Source: an uncultured Pelagibacteraceae bacterium
GTDB lineage: Bacteria > Pseudomonadota > Alphaproteobacteria > Pelagibacterales > Pelagibacteraceae
Length of the DNA stretch: 51,202 bases
Assembly: GCA_902554315.1 (NCBI GenBank)
Contig: CACDOF010000007.1
Coordinates: 1 to 51,202 of the forward strand
Direction of reading: 5' to 3'
Positions 17,105 through 26,967 of the stretch are shown here, in pieces. Every line of letters starts with the position of its first letter. The first letter of the stretch is position 1. The position numbers were made by a program, and so were the translations under genes. Below the pieces are notes generated by a model. It had not been told where the DNA came from. It saw only the letters and a list, made by a program, of their open reading frames with translations, and did not search any database.

Positions 17105-17905
17105 ATGCTATCCGTTAATCCGTTTGCTATGTTATCTGAATCTGTGTCACCAATATATATGCAGTCTTTTGTTGTATTAATGATAGTTCTGATTGTTGTT
17201 GGTACCCTTTTAGATATTATTCATAAAAAGAATGTTAAATATTTTTTCGAAAATGCAAAAAAAGCAAAATTATCTGCTAAAAAAACTTTAAGCACTGGAG
17301 AAAGAATATCTGTAATTTCTAAAACAATTGCAAGTGATATAGCTACCACTTCTGAACTCGGAGCTGGAAAAAGAAGAGTTGCTCATCTTCTCGGAATGTA
17401 TGGAACTATTTTATTTTGGGCAGGATCAGCAATAATGATTTTTTGTTATTCAAGTCCATCTTCAGAGACCCCATCTTTCTGGCCTATCATATGGCATGTT
17501 GGAGCCATTATGACAGTTATAGGAGGAGGTTGGTTTTGGTTTTTTTTAAGAGTAGATGTTTATTCTGAAGCTCAGCCTTGGTATAGAGTTATAAAAGCAG
17601 ATTTATTTGTTCTTGCTCTTGTTGCATCATCCTTAACAGGTTTAATTTGGTCTTATTTACAATCATTGAATTTAAATAATAGATGGGATGATAAAGTATT
17701 TTTAGTATTATTTATTGTATCAAACCTAGTTTTATTTGGAGGAGTATATTGGTCTAAATTTGCACATATGTTTTATAAGCCAGGTGCTGCGATACAAAAA
17801 AATTTGGCAGAAGCTGATGGCTCTAGAGACAATTTGCCACCTGAAGCAGATGCCCCAAAACAATTTGGATTAGGTATAAGTAGAGAGAATCCAAAACATT
17901 ATTAA
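17105..17905 (+). CDS. aprM: APS reductase membrane anchor AprM
   Basis: This is a membrane protein of about 266 aa with five predicted helices and no obvious heme-binding histidine pair. AprM proteins anchor the AprBA complex and link it to the quinone pool in sulfur-oxidising bacteria and SAR11. I chose ATG 17105, preceded by AAAGGGAAAAATCAA, over a TTG at 17063 that would add 14 residues without a ribosome binding site. It is followed by aprB after 28 bases. The identification leans on position next to aprBA. Confidence 0.8.
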   Translation: MLSVNPFAMLSESVSPIYMQSFVVLMIVLIVVGTLLDIIHKKNVKYFFENAKKAKLSAKKTLSTGERISVISKTIASDIATTSELGAGKRRVAHLLGMYGTILFWAGSAIMIFCYSSPSSETPSFWPIIWHVGAIMTVIGGGWFWFFLRVDVYSEAQPWYRVIKADLFVLALVASSLTGLIWSYLQSLNLNNRWDDKVFLVLFIVSNLVLFGGVYWSKFAHMFYKPGAAIQKNLAEADGSRDNLPPEADAPKQFGLGISRENPKHY

Positions 17906-17933
17906 AATGATTTTGAAAGGAATAAAATAAATT

Positions 17934-18404
17934 ATGTCAACTTTTGTTTATATGACTCGTTGTGATGGCTGTGGTCATTGTGTAGATATTTGTCCATCAG
18001 ACATTATGCATATTGATGAAACGATAAGACGTGCAAAAAATATTGAACCTAATTTTTGTTGGGAATGCTATTCATGTGTTAAAGCTTGTCCAAATCATGC
18101 AATAGATGTTCGAGGTTATGCTGACTTCGCTCCAATGGGACACAGCGTTAGAGTAAGAAGAGAAGAGGAAAAAGGAACTATATCTTGGAAAATTAAATTT
18201 AGAAATGGAACTGAAAAAGATTTTGTGTCTCCAATAACCACAAAACCTTGGGGAAAATTTATTCCAAAGTTAGCAGAAGGTGAAAAACCAAATCAAGGAG
18301 AGATAAATTCTCAAATTTTATATTCTGAACCAGAAGGTTTAAATACTAATAAAGAATTACCTAAAGTAGAAAAAAGTGCTTTTAAAAAAGGAGTTTACTA
18401 TTAA
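17934..18404 (+). CDS. aprB: Adenylylsulfate reductase beta subunit
   Basis: This is a 156-aa iron-sulfur subunit. Two 4Fe-4S motifs are seen: C10, C13, C16, C20 and C42, C45, C48, C52. The long C-terminal tail without cysteines is the segment that wraps around AprA. It carries electrons between AprA and the membrane partner. Its stop overlaps the aprA start by one base (TAATG). Confidence 0.95.
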   Translation: MSTFVYMTRCDGCGHCVDICPSDIMHIDETIRRAKNIEPNFCWECYSCVKACPNHAIDVRGYADFAPMGHSVRVRREEEKGTISWKIKFRNGTEKDFVSPITTKPWGKFIPKLAEGEKPNQGEINSQILYSEPEGLNTNKELPKVEKSAFKKGVYY

Positions 18405-20260
18405 TGGCTAGAAAAACTATATTAGAAACTTGTGATGTTTTAGTAGTTGGAGGAGGTATGGCAGGAACTGGAGCCGCCTTTGAAGCTAGACATTGGGGAA
18501 GAGATTTAAAAATAATTTGTGTTGAAAAGGCAAATATAGATAGAAGTGGAGCAGTAGCTCAAGGTCTGTATGCAATTAACTGTTACATGGGAATGCAATG
18601 GGATGAAAATCAACCAGAAGATCATGTTAGATATGCTCGTAATGATTTAATGGGTATGGTTAGAGAAGATCTTGGTTATGACATGGCTCGTCATGTTGAC
18701 TCAACTGTTCATATGTTTGATGAGTGGGGTTTGCCAATGATGAAAAATGAAAAAACAGGTCGTTATTTGAGAGAAGGTAAATGGCAAATAATGATTCATG
18801 GTGAAAGCTATAAGCCAATCGTAGCCGAAGCAGCAAAAAAATCTGCTGATAAAATATACAATAGAATTATGATCACTCATCTTCTTATGGATGAAACAAA
18901 AGAAAATAGAGTGGGTGGAGCAGTTGGTTTCAATATGAGAACAGGAGATTACTATGTATTTAAAGCAAAAACAGTAATAGTTGCTGCAGGTGGGGCCTCA
19001 CATATATTTAAACCAAGAGCTGTTGGAGAAGGAATGGGAAGAACTTGGTATGCACCTTGGAGCAACGGATCGGCTTATGCACTACCAATAGCTGTTGGAG
19101 CTAAAATGACACAAATGGAAAATAGAATTGTGCTATGTAGATTTAAAGACGGATATGGCCCAGTTGGAGCTTATTTCTTACATTTAAAAACTTACACTCA
19201 AAATGCCAATGGAGAAAACTATGAAAAGAAATGGTACGATGATACAAAAAAAATGGTTGGTGAATATATCGATCATCATCCAACGCCTACATGTTTAAGA
19301 AATCATGCTTTTATTCAAGAAACAATGGCTGGAGGAGGACCCATTCATATGGTAACAACTGAAGCATTTCAAGACCCTCATCTAGAAACTGTAGGATGGG
19401 AAAATTTCCTAGGAATGACAGTTGGACAAGCAGTTGTTTGGGCATCACAAAATATTGATCCAAAATATACCAATCCTGAACTAACTACATCAGAACCATA
19501 CGTTATGGGTTCTCATGCGACTTGTTCCGGAGCTTGGGTGAGTGGCCCAGAAGATCTTTCACCCCCAGAATATTTTTGGGGTTACAATAGAATGTTAACT
19601 GTAGAAGGTCTTTTTGGAGCTGGTGACACCGTAGGTGGAAGCGCTCACAAGTTCTCTTCTGGATCATTTACAGAAGGAAGATTGGCAGCTAAAGCAGCTG
19701 TAAAATATATTCAGGATGAAAAAGCTAAAGATATTAAAGTTAGCGAAAAACAATGCGAAGATTTTAAAGAAATTATATTTAAACCATTAGAAAATTATAC
19801 TGTTGGTAGAAACGAAATTACTGGGGGAACTGTATCACCAAGTTATATTTCTCCAATCCAAGGTCTTCAAAGACTTCAAAGAATTATGGATGAATATGTA
19901 GGTGGTATTGCAACTAACTATATGACCAATGCCAATATGCTCAAAAAGGGACTAGAGTTACTACAATGGTTACAAGAAGATTTAGAAAATGTAGGTGCAG
20001 AAGATTACCACCAGTTAATGCGAGCCTGGGAGTTAAAACATAGAGCGCTTACTTCGCAGTGTGTAACTGAGCATACAATGTTTCGTGAAGAAACTCGTTG
20101 GCCTGGTTATTATTATAGAGGAGATCATTTAAAATTAGATGATGATAATTGGCACTGCTTAACAGTGTCAAGAAGAGATCCCAAAACTGGCAAATTTACT
20201 TTGGAAAAAGTTCCTGTTTACCATATTGTTGATGAAAAAGAGGAAAAACAAGCTTCTTAA
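18404..20260 (+). CDS. aprA: Adenylylsulfate reductase alpha subunit
   Basis: This is a 618-aa FAD enzyme of the succinate dehydrogenase/fumarate reductase superfamily. The FAD dinucleotide motif is VVGGGMAGTGAAFEARHWG near the N-terminus, with AGDTVGGSAHKFSSGSF near residue 405. It interconverts APS and sulfite plus AMP. In an aerobic SAR11-like cell, without dsr genes in view, the oxidative direction (sulfite to APS) is the natural reading. The nearby xsc and suyAB produce sulfite. ATP sulfurylase is not in this window. Confidence 0.95.
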   Translation: MARKTILETCDVLVVGGGMAGTGAAFEARHWGRDLKIICVEKANIDRSGAVAQGLYAINCYMGMQWDENQPEDHVRYARNDLMGMVREDLGYDMARHVDSTVHMFDEWGLPMMKNEKTGRYLREGKWQIMIHGESYKPIVAEAAKKSADKIYNRIMITHLLMDETKENRVGGAVGFNMRTGDYYVFKAKTVIVAAGGASHIFKPRAVGEGMGRTWYAPWSNGSAYALPIAVGAKMTQMENRIVLCRFKDGYGPVGAYFLHLKTYTQNANGENYEKKWYDDTKKMVGEYIDHHPTPTCLRNHAFIQETMAGGGPIHMVTTEAFQDPHLETVGWENFLGMTVGQAVVWASQNIDPKYTNPELTTSEPYVMGSHATCSGAWVSGPEDLSPPEYFWGYNRMLTVEGLFGAGDTVGGSAHKFSSGSFTEGRLAAKAAVKYIQDEKAKDIKVSEKQCEDFKEIIFKPLENYTVGRNEITGGTVSPSYISPIQGLQRLQRIMDEYVGGIATNYMTNANMLKKGLELLQWLQEDLENVGAEDYHQLMRAWELKHRALTSQCVTEHTMFREETRWPGYYYRGDHLKLDDDNWHCLTVSRRDPKTGKFTLEKVPVYHIVDEKEEKQAS

Positions 20261-20277
20261 AACATAATATTAGTTTC

Positions 20278-20628
20278 ATGAGTATTACAGACAAGTCAGA
20301 CGAAGAAATAATAAAAATTGCTGAACCCATTTGGGCTAATTTAGTAAAATCATCAAACATAAAAGATTATGGTAGTTTTACCAAAGATTTATCATCTCAG
20401 ATGCTTTATGGAGCTAATGAAGTTGAGCTTGGAAAGCAATGGGCTAATAATGAACTAATATCAACATTGTCCGAAGGATGTAAAGCTTTAGGCTGCATCA
20501 GAAGAGGTCTTTATATAACAATATTATACAAACAGACCAGCACCAAGATACCTGGAGAGTTCTTAGGTAGACTCGTTTTAGGCGATGAAGGGGATATGGT
20601 TAAAGTTTTTGGAGCTACAATATTTTAA
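20278..20628 (+). CDS. Unidentified protein downstream of aprA (116 aa)
   Basis: This encodes 116 residues with no signal peptide or membrane helix, starting MSITDKSDEEIIKIAEPIWANL. Two cysteines occur close together in the GCKALGCIRRG segment (CxxxxC). The C-terminal half is beta-like (LVLGDEGDMVKVFGATIF). It starts 17 bases after the aprA stop, so it is very likely the fourth gene of the apr operon. I recognise no family. The position suggests an accessory or regulatory role for APS reductase, for example sensing sulfite or an adenylate; that is inference only. Confidence 0.75.
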   Translation: MSITDKSDEEIIKIAEPIWANLVKSSNIKDYGSFTKDLSSQMLYGANEVELGKQWANNELISTLSEGCKALGCIRRGLYITILYKQTSTKIPGEFLGRLVLGDEGDMVKVFGATIF

Positions 20629-20694
20629 GAAATTTTTTCTCTTTTTAATTAAAATATACTTGCAAAAAAATTAATCTGGGTGTACTTGCGTTAT

Positions 20695-20841
20695 ATGCTT
20701 AGCAATTTCAAAAAAAATTTTAGAACATATGTTAAGCAAATCCCAAATTTTCAATCAATTATTAATACAAAAACAGCCATATACTTTGGCCTAGCTGCTT
20801 ACTGGGGCATTATTCTTTTTGGAACATTTATTAATATTTAA
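20695..20841 (+). CDS. Small membrane protein (48 aa) between apr and TSUP genes
   Basis: This encodes 48 residues starting MLSNFKKNFRTYVKQIPNF, with one C-terminal hydrophobic segment (IYFGLAAYWGIILFGTFINI). In-frame TTG (20686) and GTG (20680) just upstream could extend it. It fills the gap between the 116-aa gene and the TSUP exporter on the same strand. Not recognised. Its codon use and amphipathic-then-hydrophobic layout look protein-like, but the evidence is limited. Confidence 0.45.
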   Translation: MLSNFKKNFRTYVKQIPNFQSIINTKTAIYFGLAAYWGIILFGTFINI

Positions 20842-20884
20842 TCAACTAGTTGACTTTAATAATCTAGAAGAATAGTTAGATCTT

Positions 20885-21967
20885 ATGGAATATTTTCTTC
20901 CAATAGCAGAAGTTTATGTAAATCTTCCGTTAATATTTATTCTTAGTTTAGTTGTTGGAGTTCTTTCTGGCTTATTTGGTGTAGGTGGTGGTTTTTTAAT
21001 GACACCATTTTTAATTTTTTTAGGAATTCCTCCTTCCTATGCAGTAGCAAATGAAGCAAATAATATTTTAGGAACTTCAGTATCTGGCTCAACCACTCAT
21101 TATTTAAAAGGCACATTAGATTACAAAATGGGTTTAATGATTGTGATAGGTGGCGCCATTGGGACAGTTTTAGGTATTATTACTTTCTCATATTTTAAAG
21201 ATATTGGAAAAATTAATATCGTTATTTCTTTAGCCTACATGTATATTTTGGCAATCATTGGAACAATTATGCTGGTTCAAGGGGTGAGTGAAATTGATAG
21301 AGCTCGAAGAAAAGTAATAATTAAAAAAAAACTTCATTCACATTACTGGATACATGGACTTCCATTTAGAATGAGATTTAAAAAATCTAAATTATATGAA
21401 AGTATATTTACACCAATTATTATTGGTCTTTTAGTTGGGTATCTTGCTGCAATCATGGGTATTGGGGGAGCATTTATTTTGGTTCCAGCTATGATTTATA
21501 TAATCGGCATGCCCACTAAACTAGTTCCAGGAACATCATTATTCGTTACAATTTTTGTTAGTGCAATTGTAACAATTCTTCATGCTTTTTATTATGGTTC
21601 AATAGATCTTATGCTTGTTATGATTTTAATTTTAGGTTCTATCTTAGGAGTTCAAATAGGACAGAAACTAGGTGAAAGAGTTGATAGTTCACAATTTAAA
21701 ACAATTTTAGCAATTTTATTGTTAATAGTAGGTATTGCAATTGCATATGATGCTTTTTTTGCAGAAAAAAGTATTAAAGTTATATCTGAAAAAAATGGAA
21801 CTACATCAATGAGTGTATTTGCAAAATTTATAAAAGATATTTCAATAAATGTTCCGGTTCTTTATGGAATATTCTCAATTGGCTTAGCTCTTGTTCTTGG
21901 AGTAGGTGCTGCCATAGTTAGAAAAATTTTTTCAGATTTAATAGATAAAAAAACTTCTAAAAGTTAA
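20885..21967 (+). CDS. tauE: TSUP family transporter (TauE/SafE type)
   Basis: This is a 360-aa membrane protein made of two homologous halves: [20 protein letters not shown] near the N-terminus and [20 protein letters not shown] after a hydrophilic loop. Each carries the TSUP G-x-G-G-G-F-x-x-x-P motif. TauE-type members are proposed to export sulfite or sulfonate-derived anions. Lying between aprMBA and suyAB/xsc, export of sulfite is the obvious role (inference). Its TAA stop shares TTAA with the suyB stop. Confidence 0.85.
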   Translation: MEYFLPIAEVYVNLPLIFILSLVVGVLSGLFGVGGGFLMTPFLIFLGIPPSYAVANEANNILGTSVSGSTTHYLKGTLDYKMGLMIVIGGAIGTVLGIITFSYFKDIGKINIVISLAYMYILAIIGTIMLVQGVSEIDRARRKVIIKKKLHSHYWIHGLPFRMRFKKSKLYESIFTPIIIGLLVGYLAAIMGIGGAFILVPAMIYIIGMPTKLVPGTSLFVTIFVSAIVTILHAFYYGSIDLMLVMILILGSILGVQIGQKLGERVDSSQFKTILAILLLIVGIAIAYDAFFAEKSIKVISEKNGTTSMSVFAKFIKDISINVPVLYGIFSIGLALVLGVGAAIVRKIFSDLIDKKTSKS

Positions 21968-23130
21968 GCACTTCTATAAAGTTTTGTCATAACAAACTCT
22001 TTATGACCTAGTGCTTCAGCACAAGTTAATCTACCATTTGCAACTCTTATTGTAGATTGAATTAATTCATCCCCAGCTTGACTTAAATTCATTTCTCTAG
22101 ATAGTATTTTTGAAACATCTACATCTATATGTTCGCTCATAGTTTTTGCGGTAAGTGGGTTTGCAGTTAATTTTATTACTGGTTCGATAGGGTTTCCAAT
22201 TATATTTCCTTGTCCAGTAGGGAATAAATGAATATTAAAACCTCCAGCAGCCTGCAAAGTAACACATTCTGCGGCAGCTGAAGATGTATCCATAAAATAT
22301 AAACCAGGTCCCTTTGTTGGCTCCTCGGCTGGTTCTAAAACATCAATAAATTGGCATCCACCAATTTTTTGAAAGTTTCCAAATGCCTTCTCTTCAATAG
22401 TAGTTAATCCTCCAGCAATATTTCCAGCAGTTGGTTGACTTTCTGACAAGTCATCTGTTGCTTCTTTAAGTATAAAATCATTATAATCATTCCAAGTTTT
22501 TTTAAATTTAGCTTGAGCTTCTGGAGTTTTTCCTCTTTTTTCACAAACTGTTTCAGCGCCAGTAAGTTCTGAAGTTTCTCCAAAACATAAATGAACACCC
22601 AAAGGTTCTAATTTATCCATTAAATTACCAACTGTAGGATTAGATGCCAATCCTGAAGTAGTATCTGACTCTCCACATTTTACAGAAATCCATAAATCAC
22701 TTAGTGGACATTCTTCTCTTTGTTTTTCTGAAGCCCACATAGAAAACTCTTGAGCTTTTTTTGATACTTTAGCTATTGTATCTATATCTCCAACACCTTC
22801 GATACTAAATCCTTCAACTGGCTTTCCTGTAGTTGCTATTGCATCTACAATTCTTTTTGTCCATTTAGGTTCAATTCCAATTACGATAACAGCAGCAACG
22901 TTAGGATTTTTTCCTGTACCTATCATAGTTCTAAAATGTAATTCTAAATCAGCACCAAACTGTAATCTTCCATAAGAATGAGGAAGAGCTATTGTTCCTT
23001 TAATATTATTTGCAACAGCTTCTGCACATGCATTTGAAATATCATCTACAGGAAGAATAATTACATGATTACGTGTACCAGCTCTGCCATTTTCTCTTTT
23101 ATAACCTAAAAAACTTTTTGGAATTTCCAT
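21964..23130 (-). CDS. suyB: (2R)-sulfolactate sulfo-lyase beta subunit (UxaA family)
   Basis: This is a 388-aa protein of the UxaA/altronate dehydratase C-terminal family. [13 protein letters not shown] (9-21) and [10 protein letters not shown] (151-160) are its signatures. The pairing with a separate 95-aa SAF-domain subunit, and a neighbouring xsc, favours SuyAB, which cleaves sulfolactate into pyruvate and sulfite, over a sugar-acid dehydratase. Gap to suyA is 3 bases. The substrate is inferred from context; altronate or a related acid cannot be excluded by motif alone. Confidence 0.82.
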   Translation of the reverse strand: MEIPKSFLGYKRENGRAGTRNHVIILPVDDISNACAEAVANNIKGTIALPHSYGRLQFGADLELHFRTMIGTGKNPNVAAVIVIGIEPKWTKRIVDAIATTGKPVEGFSIEGVGDIDTIAKVSKKAQEFSMWASEKQREECPLSDLWISVKCGESDTTSGLASNPTVGNLMDKLEPLGVHLCFGETSELTGAETVCEKRGKTPEAQAKFKKTWNDYNDFILKEATDDLSESQPTAGNIAGGLTTIEEKAFGNFQKIGGCQFIDVLEPAEEPTKGPGLYFMDTSSAAAECVTLQAAGGFNIHLFPTGQGNIIGNPIEPVIKLTANPLTAKTMSEHIDVDVSKILSREMNLSQAGDELIQSTIRVANGRLTCAEALGHKEFVMTKLYRSA

Positions 23131-23133
23131 AAA

Positions 23134-23421
23134 TTACCACTTCTTTGTTTTAACGTTATGAACATGAACATGTTCGCCCTTTTTTATAGATTTCACTACT
23201 TTTCCTATATCATGACCATATTTTAAAATTGTATCGCCTTCATTTAAATCAACCATAGCAATCTTATGACCTAGAGGAATTTGATTTTTTGATTGAATTT
23301 TTACTGATTTATCATTTTCCATTATCCAGCAGTTACAATCCTGATTTGGTGTAATTTCTTCAATAACTACAACACCAACATTGTCTTTTTCATCATGAAT
23401 TATAATGTCTGTGCTTGTCAT
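23134..23421 (-). CDS. suyA: (2R)-sulfolactate sulfo-lyase alpha subunit (SAF domain)
   Basis: This is a 95-aa SAF-domain protein, the small-subunit equivalent of the UxaA N-terminus. GHKIAMVDLNEGDTILKYGHDIG (51-73) and HVHVHN are the diagnostic segments. With SuyB it forms the lyase that frees sulfite from sulfolactate. It is the first gene of the suyAB pair and is divergent from xsc across a 91-base control region, so both units may share a regulator. Confidence 0.84.
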   Translation of the reverse strand: MTSTDIIIHDEKDNVGVVVIEEITPNQDCNCWIMENDKSVKIQSKNQIPLGHKIAMVDLNEGDTILKYGHDIGKVVKSIKKGEHVHVHNVKTKKW

Positions 23422-23512
23422 AGTGACGATTTCTTTATTTGAAATTCGGTCAATCTTATATATTAATCGTGCTCTTTGACAATTAAAAAAAAGAATTTAG
23501 AAAGGTCTTAGA

Positions 23513-25294
23513 ATGACTAAAATGACAACTGAGGAAGCTTTTATAAAAGTTCTTCAAAAACATGGAATTGAACATGCTTTTGGCATTATAGGTTCCGCTT
23601 TTATGCCAATTTCAGATTTGTTTCCCGAAGCTGGAATTACTTTTTGGGATGTTGCTCACGAGACAAATGGTGGGTTAATTGCTGATGGTTACACTAGAGC
23701 TACTGGAAAAATGTCAATGGTTATTGCCCAAAATGGACCAGGAATAACTGGGTTAGTTACACCAATTAAGACTGCATATTGGAATCATACTCCTTTACTC
23801 TTAGTAACACCTCAGGCTGCAAATAAAACTATGGGGCAAGGTGGTTTTCAAGAAGTAGAACAAATGAATTTATTTAAAGATATGGTTTGTTACCAAGAAG
23901 AAGTAAGAGATCCATCTAGAATGGCAGAAGTTTTAAATAGAGTTATAGAAAAAGCATTTAGAGGTTCAGCTCCAGCACAAATTAATGTTCCAAGAGATTA
24001 TTGGACTCAAGTAATTGATATAGAAATTCCTCCAATAGTGAGATTTGAAAAACAAGGAGGCGGATCAGATGCAATTGATAAAGCAGCTAAACTTTTATCA
24101 GAAGCCAAGTTTCCAGTTATTTTATCTGGTGCCGGAGTAGTAATAGGTGGAGCTATAGAAGATTGTAAAAAACTAGCAGAAAAATTAGATGCTCCAGTGT
24201 GTAATGGTTATCAACATAATGATAGTTTTCCAGGAAGCCACCCTCTGTCTGTCGGACCATTAGGCTACAATGGTTCTAAAGCTGCAATGGAACTGATTTC
24301 GAAAGCTGATGTGGTTTTAGCTTTGGGTACAAGATTAAATCCATTCTCTACATTGCCTGGTTATGGAATAGATTATTGGCCGAAGCAAGCTACAATTATC
24401 CAAGTAGATATGAATCCAGATAGAATTGGATTAACAAAAAAAGTAACAGTTGGAATTTGCGGTGATGCAAAAATGGTATCACAACAAATTCTAGAAAAAC
24501 TTTCTACTAATGCTGGTGATAACGGTCGAGAGGAGAGAAAAAATTTAATTCATCAAACAAAATCTGCATGGTTACAAACACTTACAAGTTTAGATCACGA
24601 AGATGATGATCCAGGAACAGTTTGGAATAAAGAAGCAAGAGAAAGAGATAAAGATAGAATGTCTCCAAGACAAGCTTGGAGAGCCATCCAAGCAGGTATG
24701 CCTGAAGATGCAATAATCTCAAGCGATATTGGAAATAACTGTGCAATAGGAAATGCTTATCCAACTTTTGAAAAAGGAAGAAAATATTTAGCACCAGGAT
24801 TGTTTGGACCATGTGGTTATGGATTTCCATCAATTTTGGGAGCAAAAATTGGCTGTCCTGATACTCCAGTTATTGGATTTGCTGGTGATGGTGCATTTGG
24901 AATAAGCATGAATGAAATGAGTTCTTGCGCAAGAGAAGAGTGGCCAGCTATTACAATGGTAATTTTTAGAAATTATCAATGGGGAGCAGAAAAAAGAAAC
25001 TCAATATTGTGGTTTGATGATAATTTTGTAGGAACTGAATTAGATCCAGAATTAAGCTATGCAAATGTAGCTAATGCTTGTGGCCTAAAAGGAGTTACAG
25101 TTAGAACAATGGAAGAAACCACTAAAGCTATAAAACAATCTTGTGAAGATCAAAAACAAGGTTTAACAACATTTATTGAGGTAATTTTAAATCAAGAATT
25201 AGGGGAACCATTTAGAAGAGACGCAATGAAAAAACCTGTAAAAGTTTCTGGAATAAAAAAAAGCGATATGAGACCTCAAAAAACTTTAGTATAA
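23513..25294 (+). CDS. xsc: Sulfoacetaldehyde acetyltransferase Xsc
   Basis: This is a 593-aa TPP-dependent enzyme that converts sulfoacetaldehyde and phosphate to acetyl phosphate and sulfite. The activating Glu lies in DVAHETNGGLIADGYTRATGK. The TPP/Mg motif is GDGAFGISMNEM...N. The NYQWGAEKRNSILWFDDNF segment and GFQEVEQM are close to Xsc proteins. A ribosome binding site (GAAAGG) precedes ATG 23513. It is the central reaction of taurine breakdown and would feed sulfite to AprBA or the TSUP exporter. No pta is seen in this window. Confidence 0.95.
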   Translation: MTKMTTEEAFIKVLQKHGIEHAFGIIGSAFMPISDLFPEAGITFWDVAHETNGGLIADGYTRATGKMSMVIAQNGPGITGLVTPIKTAYWNHTPLLLVTPQAANKTMGQGGFQEVEQMNLFKDMVCYQEEVRDPSRMAEVLNRVIEKAFRGSAPAQINVPRDYWTQVIDIEIPPIVRFEKQGGGSDAIDKAAKLLSEAKFPVILSGAGVVIGGAIEDCKKLAEKLDAPVCNGYQHNDSFPGSHPLSVGPLGYNGSKAAMELISKADVVLALGTRLNPFSTLPGYGIDYWPKQATIIQVDMNPDRIGLTKKVTVGICGDAKMVSQQILEKLSTNAGDNGREERKNLIHQTKSAWLQTLTSLDHEDDDPGTVWNKEARERDKDRMSPRQAWRAIQAGMPEDAIISSDIGNNCAIGNAYPTFEKGRKYLAPGLFGPCGYGFPSILGAKIGCPDTPVIGFAGDGAFGISMNEMSSCAREEWPAITMVIFRNYQWGAEKRNSILWFDDNFVGTELDPELSYANVANACGLKGVTVRTMEETTKAIKQSCEDQKQGLTTFIEVILNQELGEPFRRDAMKKPVKVSGIKKSDMRPQKTLV

Positions 25295-25342
25295 GGTTAA
25301 TCATAGTTATTTACTAAAACTTTTTTTAATAGAGGTACTTTT

Positions 25343-26926
25343 TTGGGAGATCTTGTTTTTAACTTTGTCTTATTTGTTTTAATTTATTTAATAGGTTTTT
25401 TATCCGTCAGTGGATTTGGCAAGCTTTTTGTAAATAAAAATAATTTAAATTATAATAAAGGAAATTTTTTTGATCTTCAAATATTTGGCACAATAATTTT
25501 ACTTGTTTCTTCATATTTAATATATGTCACAATCGGTACAAACCATTTTATAAATATATTCATTTTATTTTTTGGAGTAATAATTTATTTTTTTTATAAA
25601 AAAGATCTAAATAGAGTTAAATTAATTCATTTAATTGGTTTACTAACAATCATTTTACCAATTCTTCTAATTTCAAAAACTCACGAAGATTTTAATACGT
25701 ATCATTATTTTTCAATATATGAGGTTTTTAACAACAATCTCAGAATTGGAGTTTATAACTTAAATGATAGATTTTTTCATTCATCTCACTTAATTCATAA
25801 TCAATCATTATATGTTTTTCCATATTTAAATCTTAAAATGATACATTTGCCAATTATCTATATATATGTATCAACTATAGGATATTTTTTATTTTTATGC
25901 TTTTTAAATAAGAATTCAGAAGAAGTATTATTTTCAATATTTTGTTTGTTAATTTTATTGATTAAGTTTAATAGACTAAGTGAATTTGGCTATGATTATA
26001 TAGCACAGTTTTTACTTTTAATAGCATTTCATAAAATTTATTTTTTAATTAATAATGATGATGAAGTAATAATAAGTATTATTTTTTTACTTTTAAGTGT
26101 ATTAGTCAAACCAATATCCTTACTTTTTATTCCATTATTTTTTTATGTTTTAGTTAATAAAAAATATAGTTTTTATAAATACTTAATTAAAAGTAGAGTT
26201 TTAATAATTTCATCCTTAATACTTATTTTAATATCATCAAGTTTTTTTAAAACAGGTTGTTTTTTTTATCCGATAAACTTTACATGCTTTAATAAAGAGC
26301 AAATTTCTTGGAGTGAAAAAGAAAAAATAAAAGATTATTCAAGCATGGTTAGGTTGTGGGCAAAAGCTTATTATACCCAAAAAGATAGCAAATATGAAAA
26401 AATAGAAGATGAAAGCTTATTTAGTAAAAATTTTAATTGGCTAAAATATTGGATTGAAAAACATTTTTTTTACAAATTATTTGAATTTTTAATAATTGTT
26501 ATATTGTCTTTCTTAATTTCTTATATTTATTTTACAAAACATAAATCTAATGTTGCTAATAAAATTAATAAAAAACTTATATTTTTAGGACTATCTTTAT
26601 TAAGTATATTATTTTGGTTAGTTACAGTTCCTCAATTTAGATTTGGTTTTGCAGCAATAATTATTTTTTCATTTATTTTTTTAAGAATTTTTTTAAATAA
26701 AGATATAATTTTCACAAAAAAAAAATTTTTCACATTAATTTTAATTGGTCTATTGGTTTTAAATATAAAAAGTATAATTAGAATTAACTCAGAGTTTGAA
26801 AGAAATGACTTTTATACCTTTACTAATTTCCCCTATTTTAATGAAATAAAAATAATCAATAATTACAAAAATATTGAGAGAAGCAAGTTTTTACACATTG
26901 AGATATTAAATAAAAAAATATTTTAG
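25343..26926 (+). CDS. Polytopic membrane protein, glycosyltransferase-like, TTG start
   Basis: This encodes about 527 residues with roughly eleven to twelve membrane helices. One long outer loop (about residues 120-160) includes THEDFNTYHYFSIYE and the bulk of the charged residues, and the late helix has PQFRFGFAAI. This layout resembles GT-C or LIC_10190-type membrane proteins that build cell-surface sugars, but no catalytic motif is certain. The start is TTG at 25343 behind AGAGG, and no ATG is nearby. It is one of the most AT-rich genes here and stands alone among unrelated genes, so transfer is possible. Confidence 0.65.
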   Translation: MGDLVFNFVLFVLIYLIGFLSVSGFGKLFVNKNNLNYNKGNFFDLQIFGTIILLVSSYLIYVTIGTNHFINIFILFFGVIIYFFYKKDLNRVKLIHLIGLLTIILPILLISKTHEDFNTYHYFSIYEVFNNNLRIGVYNLNDRFFHSSHLIHNQSLYVFPYLNLKMIHLPIIYIYVSTIGYFLFLCFLNKNSEEVLFSIFCLLILLIKFNRLSEFGYDYIAQFLLLIAFHKIYFLINNDDEVIISIIFLLLSVLVKPISLLFIPLFFYVLVNKKYSFYKYLIKSRVLIISSLILILISSSFFKTGCFFYPINFTCFNKEQISWSEKEKIKDYSSMVRLWAKAYYTQKDSKYEKIEDESLFSKNFNWLKYWIEKHFFYKLFEFLIIVILSFLISYIYFTKHKSNVANKINKKLIFLGLSLLSILFWLVTVPQFRFGFAAIIIFSFIFLRIFLNKDIIFTKKKFFTLILIGLLVLNIKSIIRINSEFERNDFYTFTNFPYFNEIKIINNYKNIERSKFLHIEILNKKIF

Positions 26927-26967
26927 TTTCAAAAAAAATATGTATTATAATTATACATATTTTAGCT

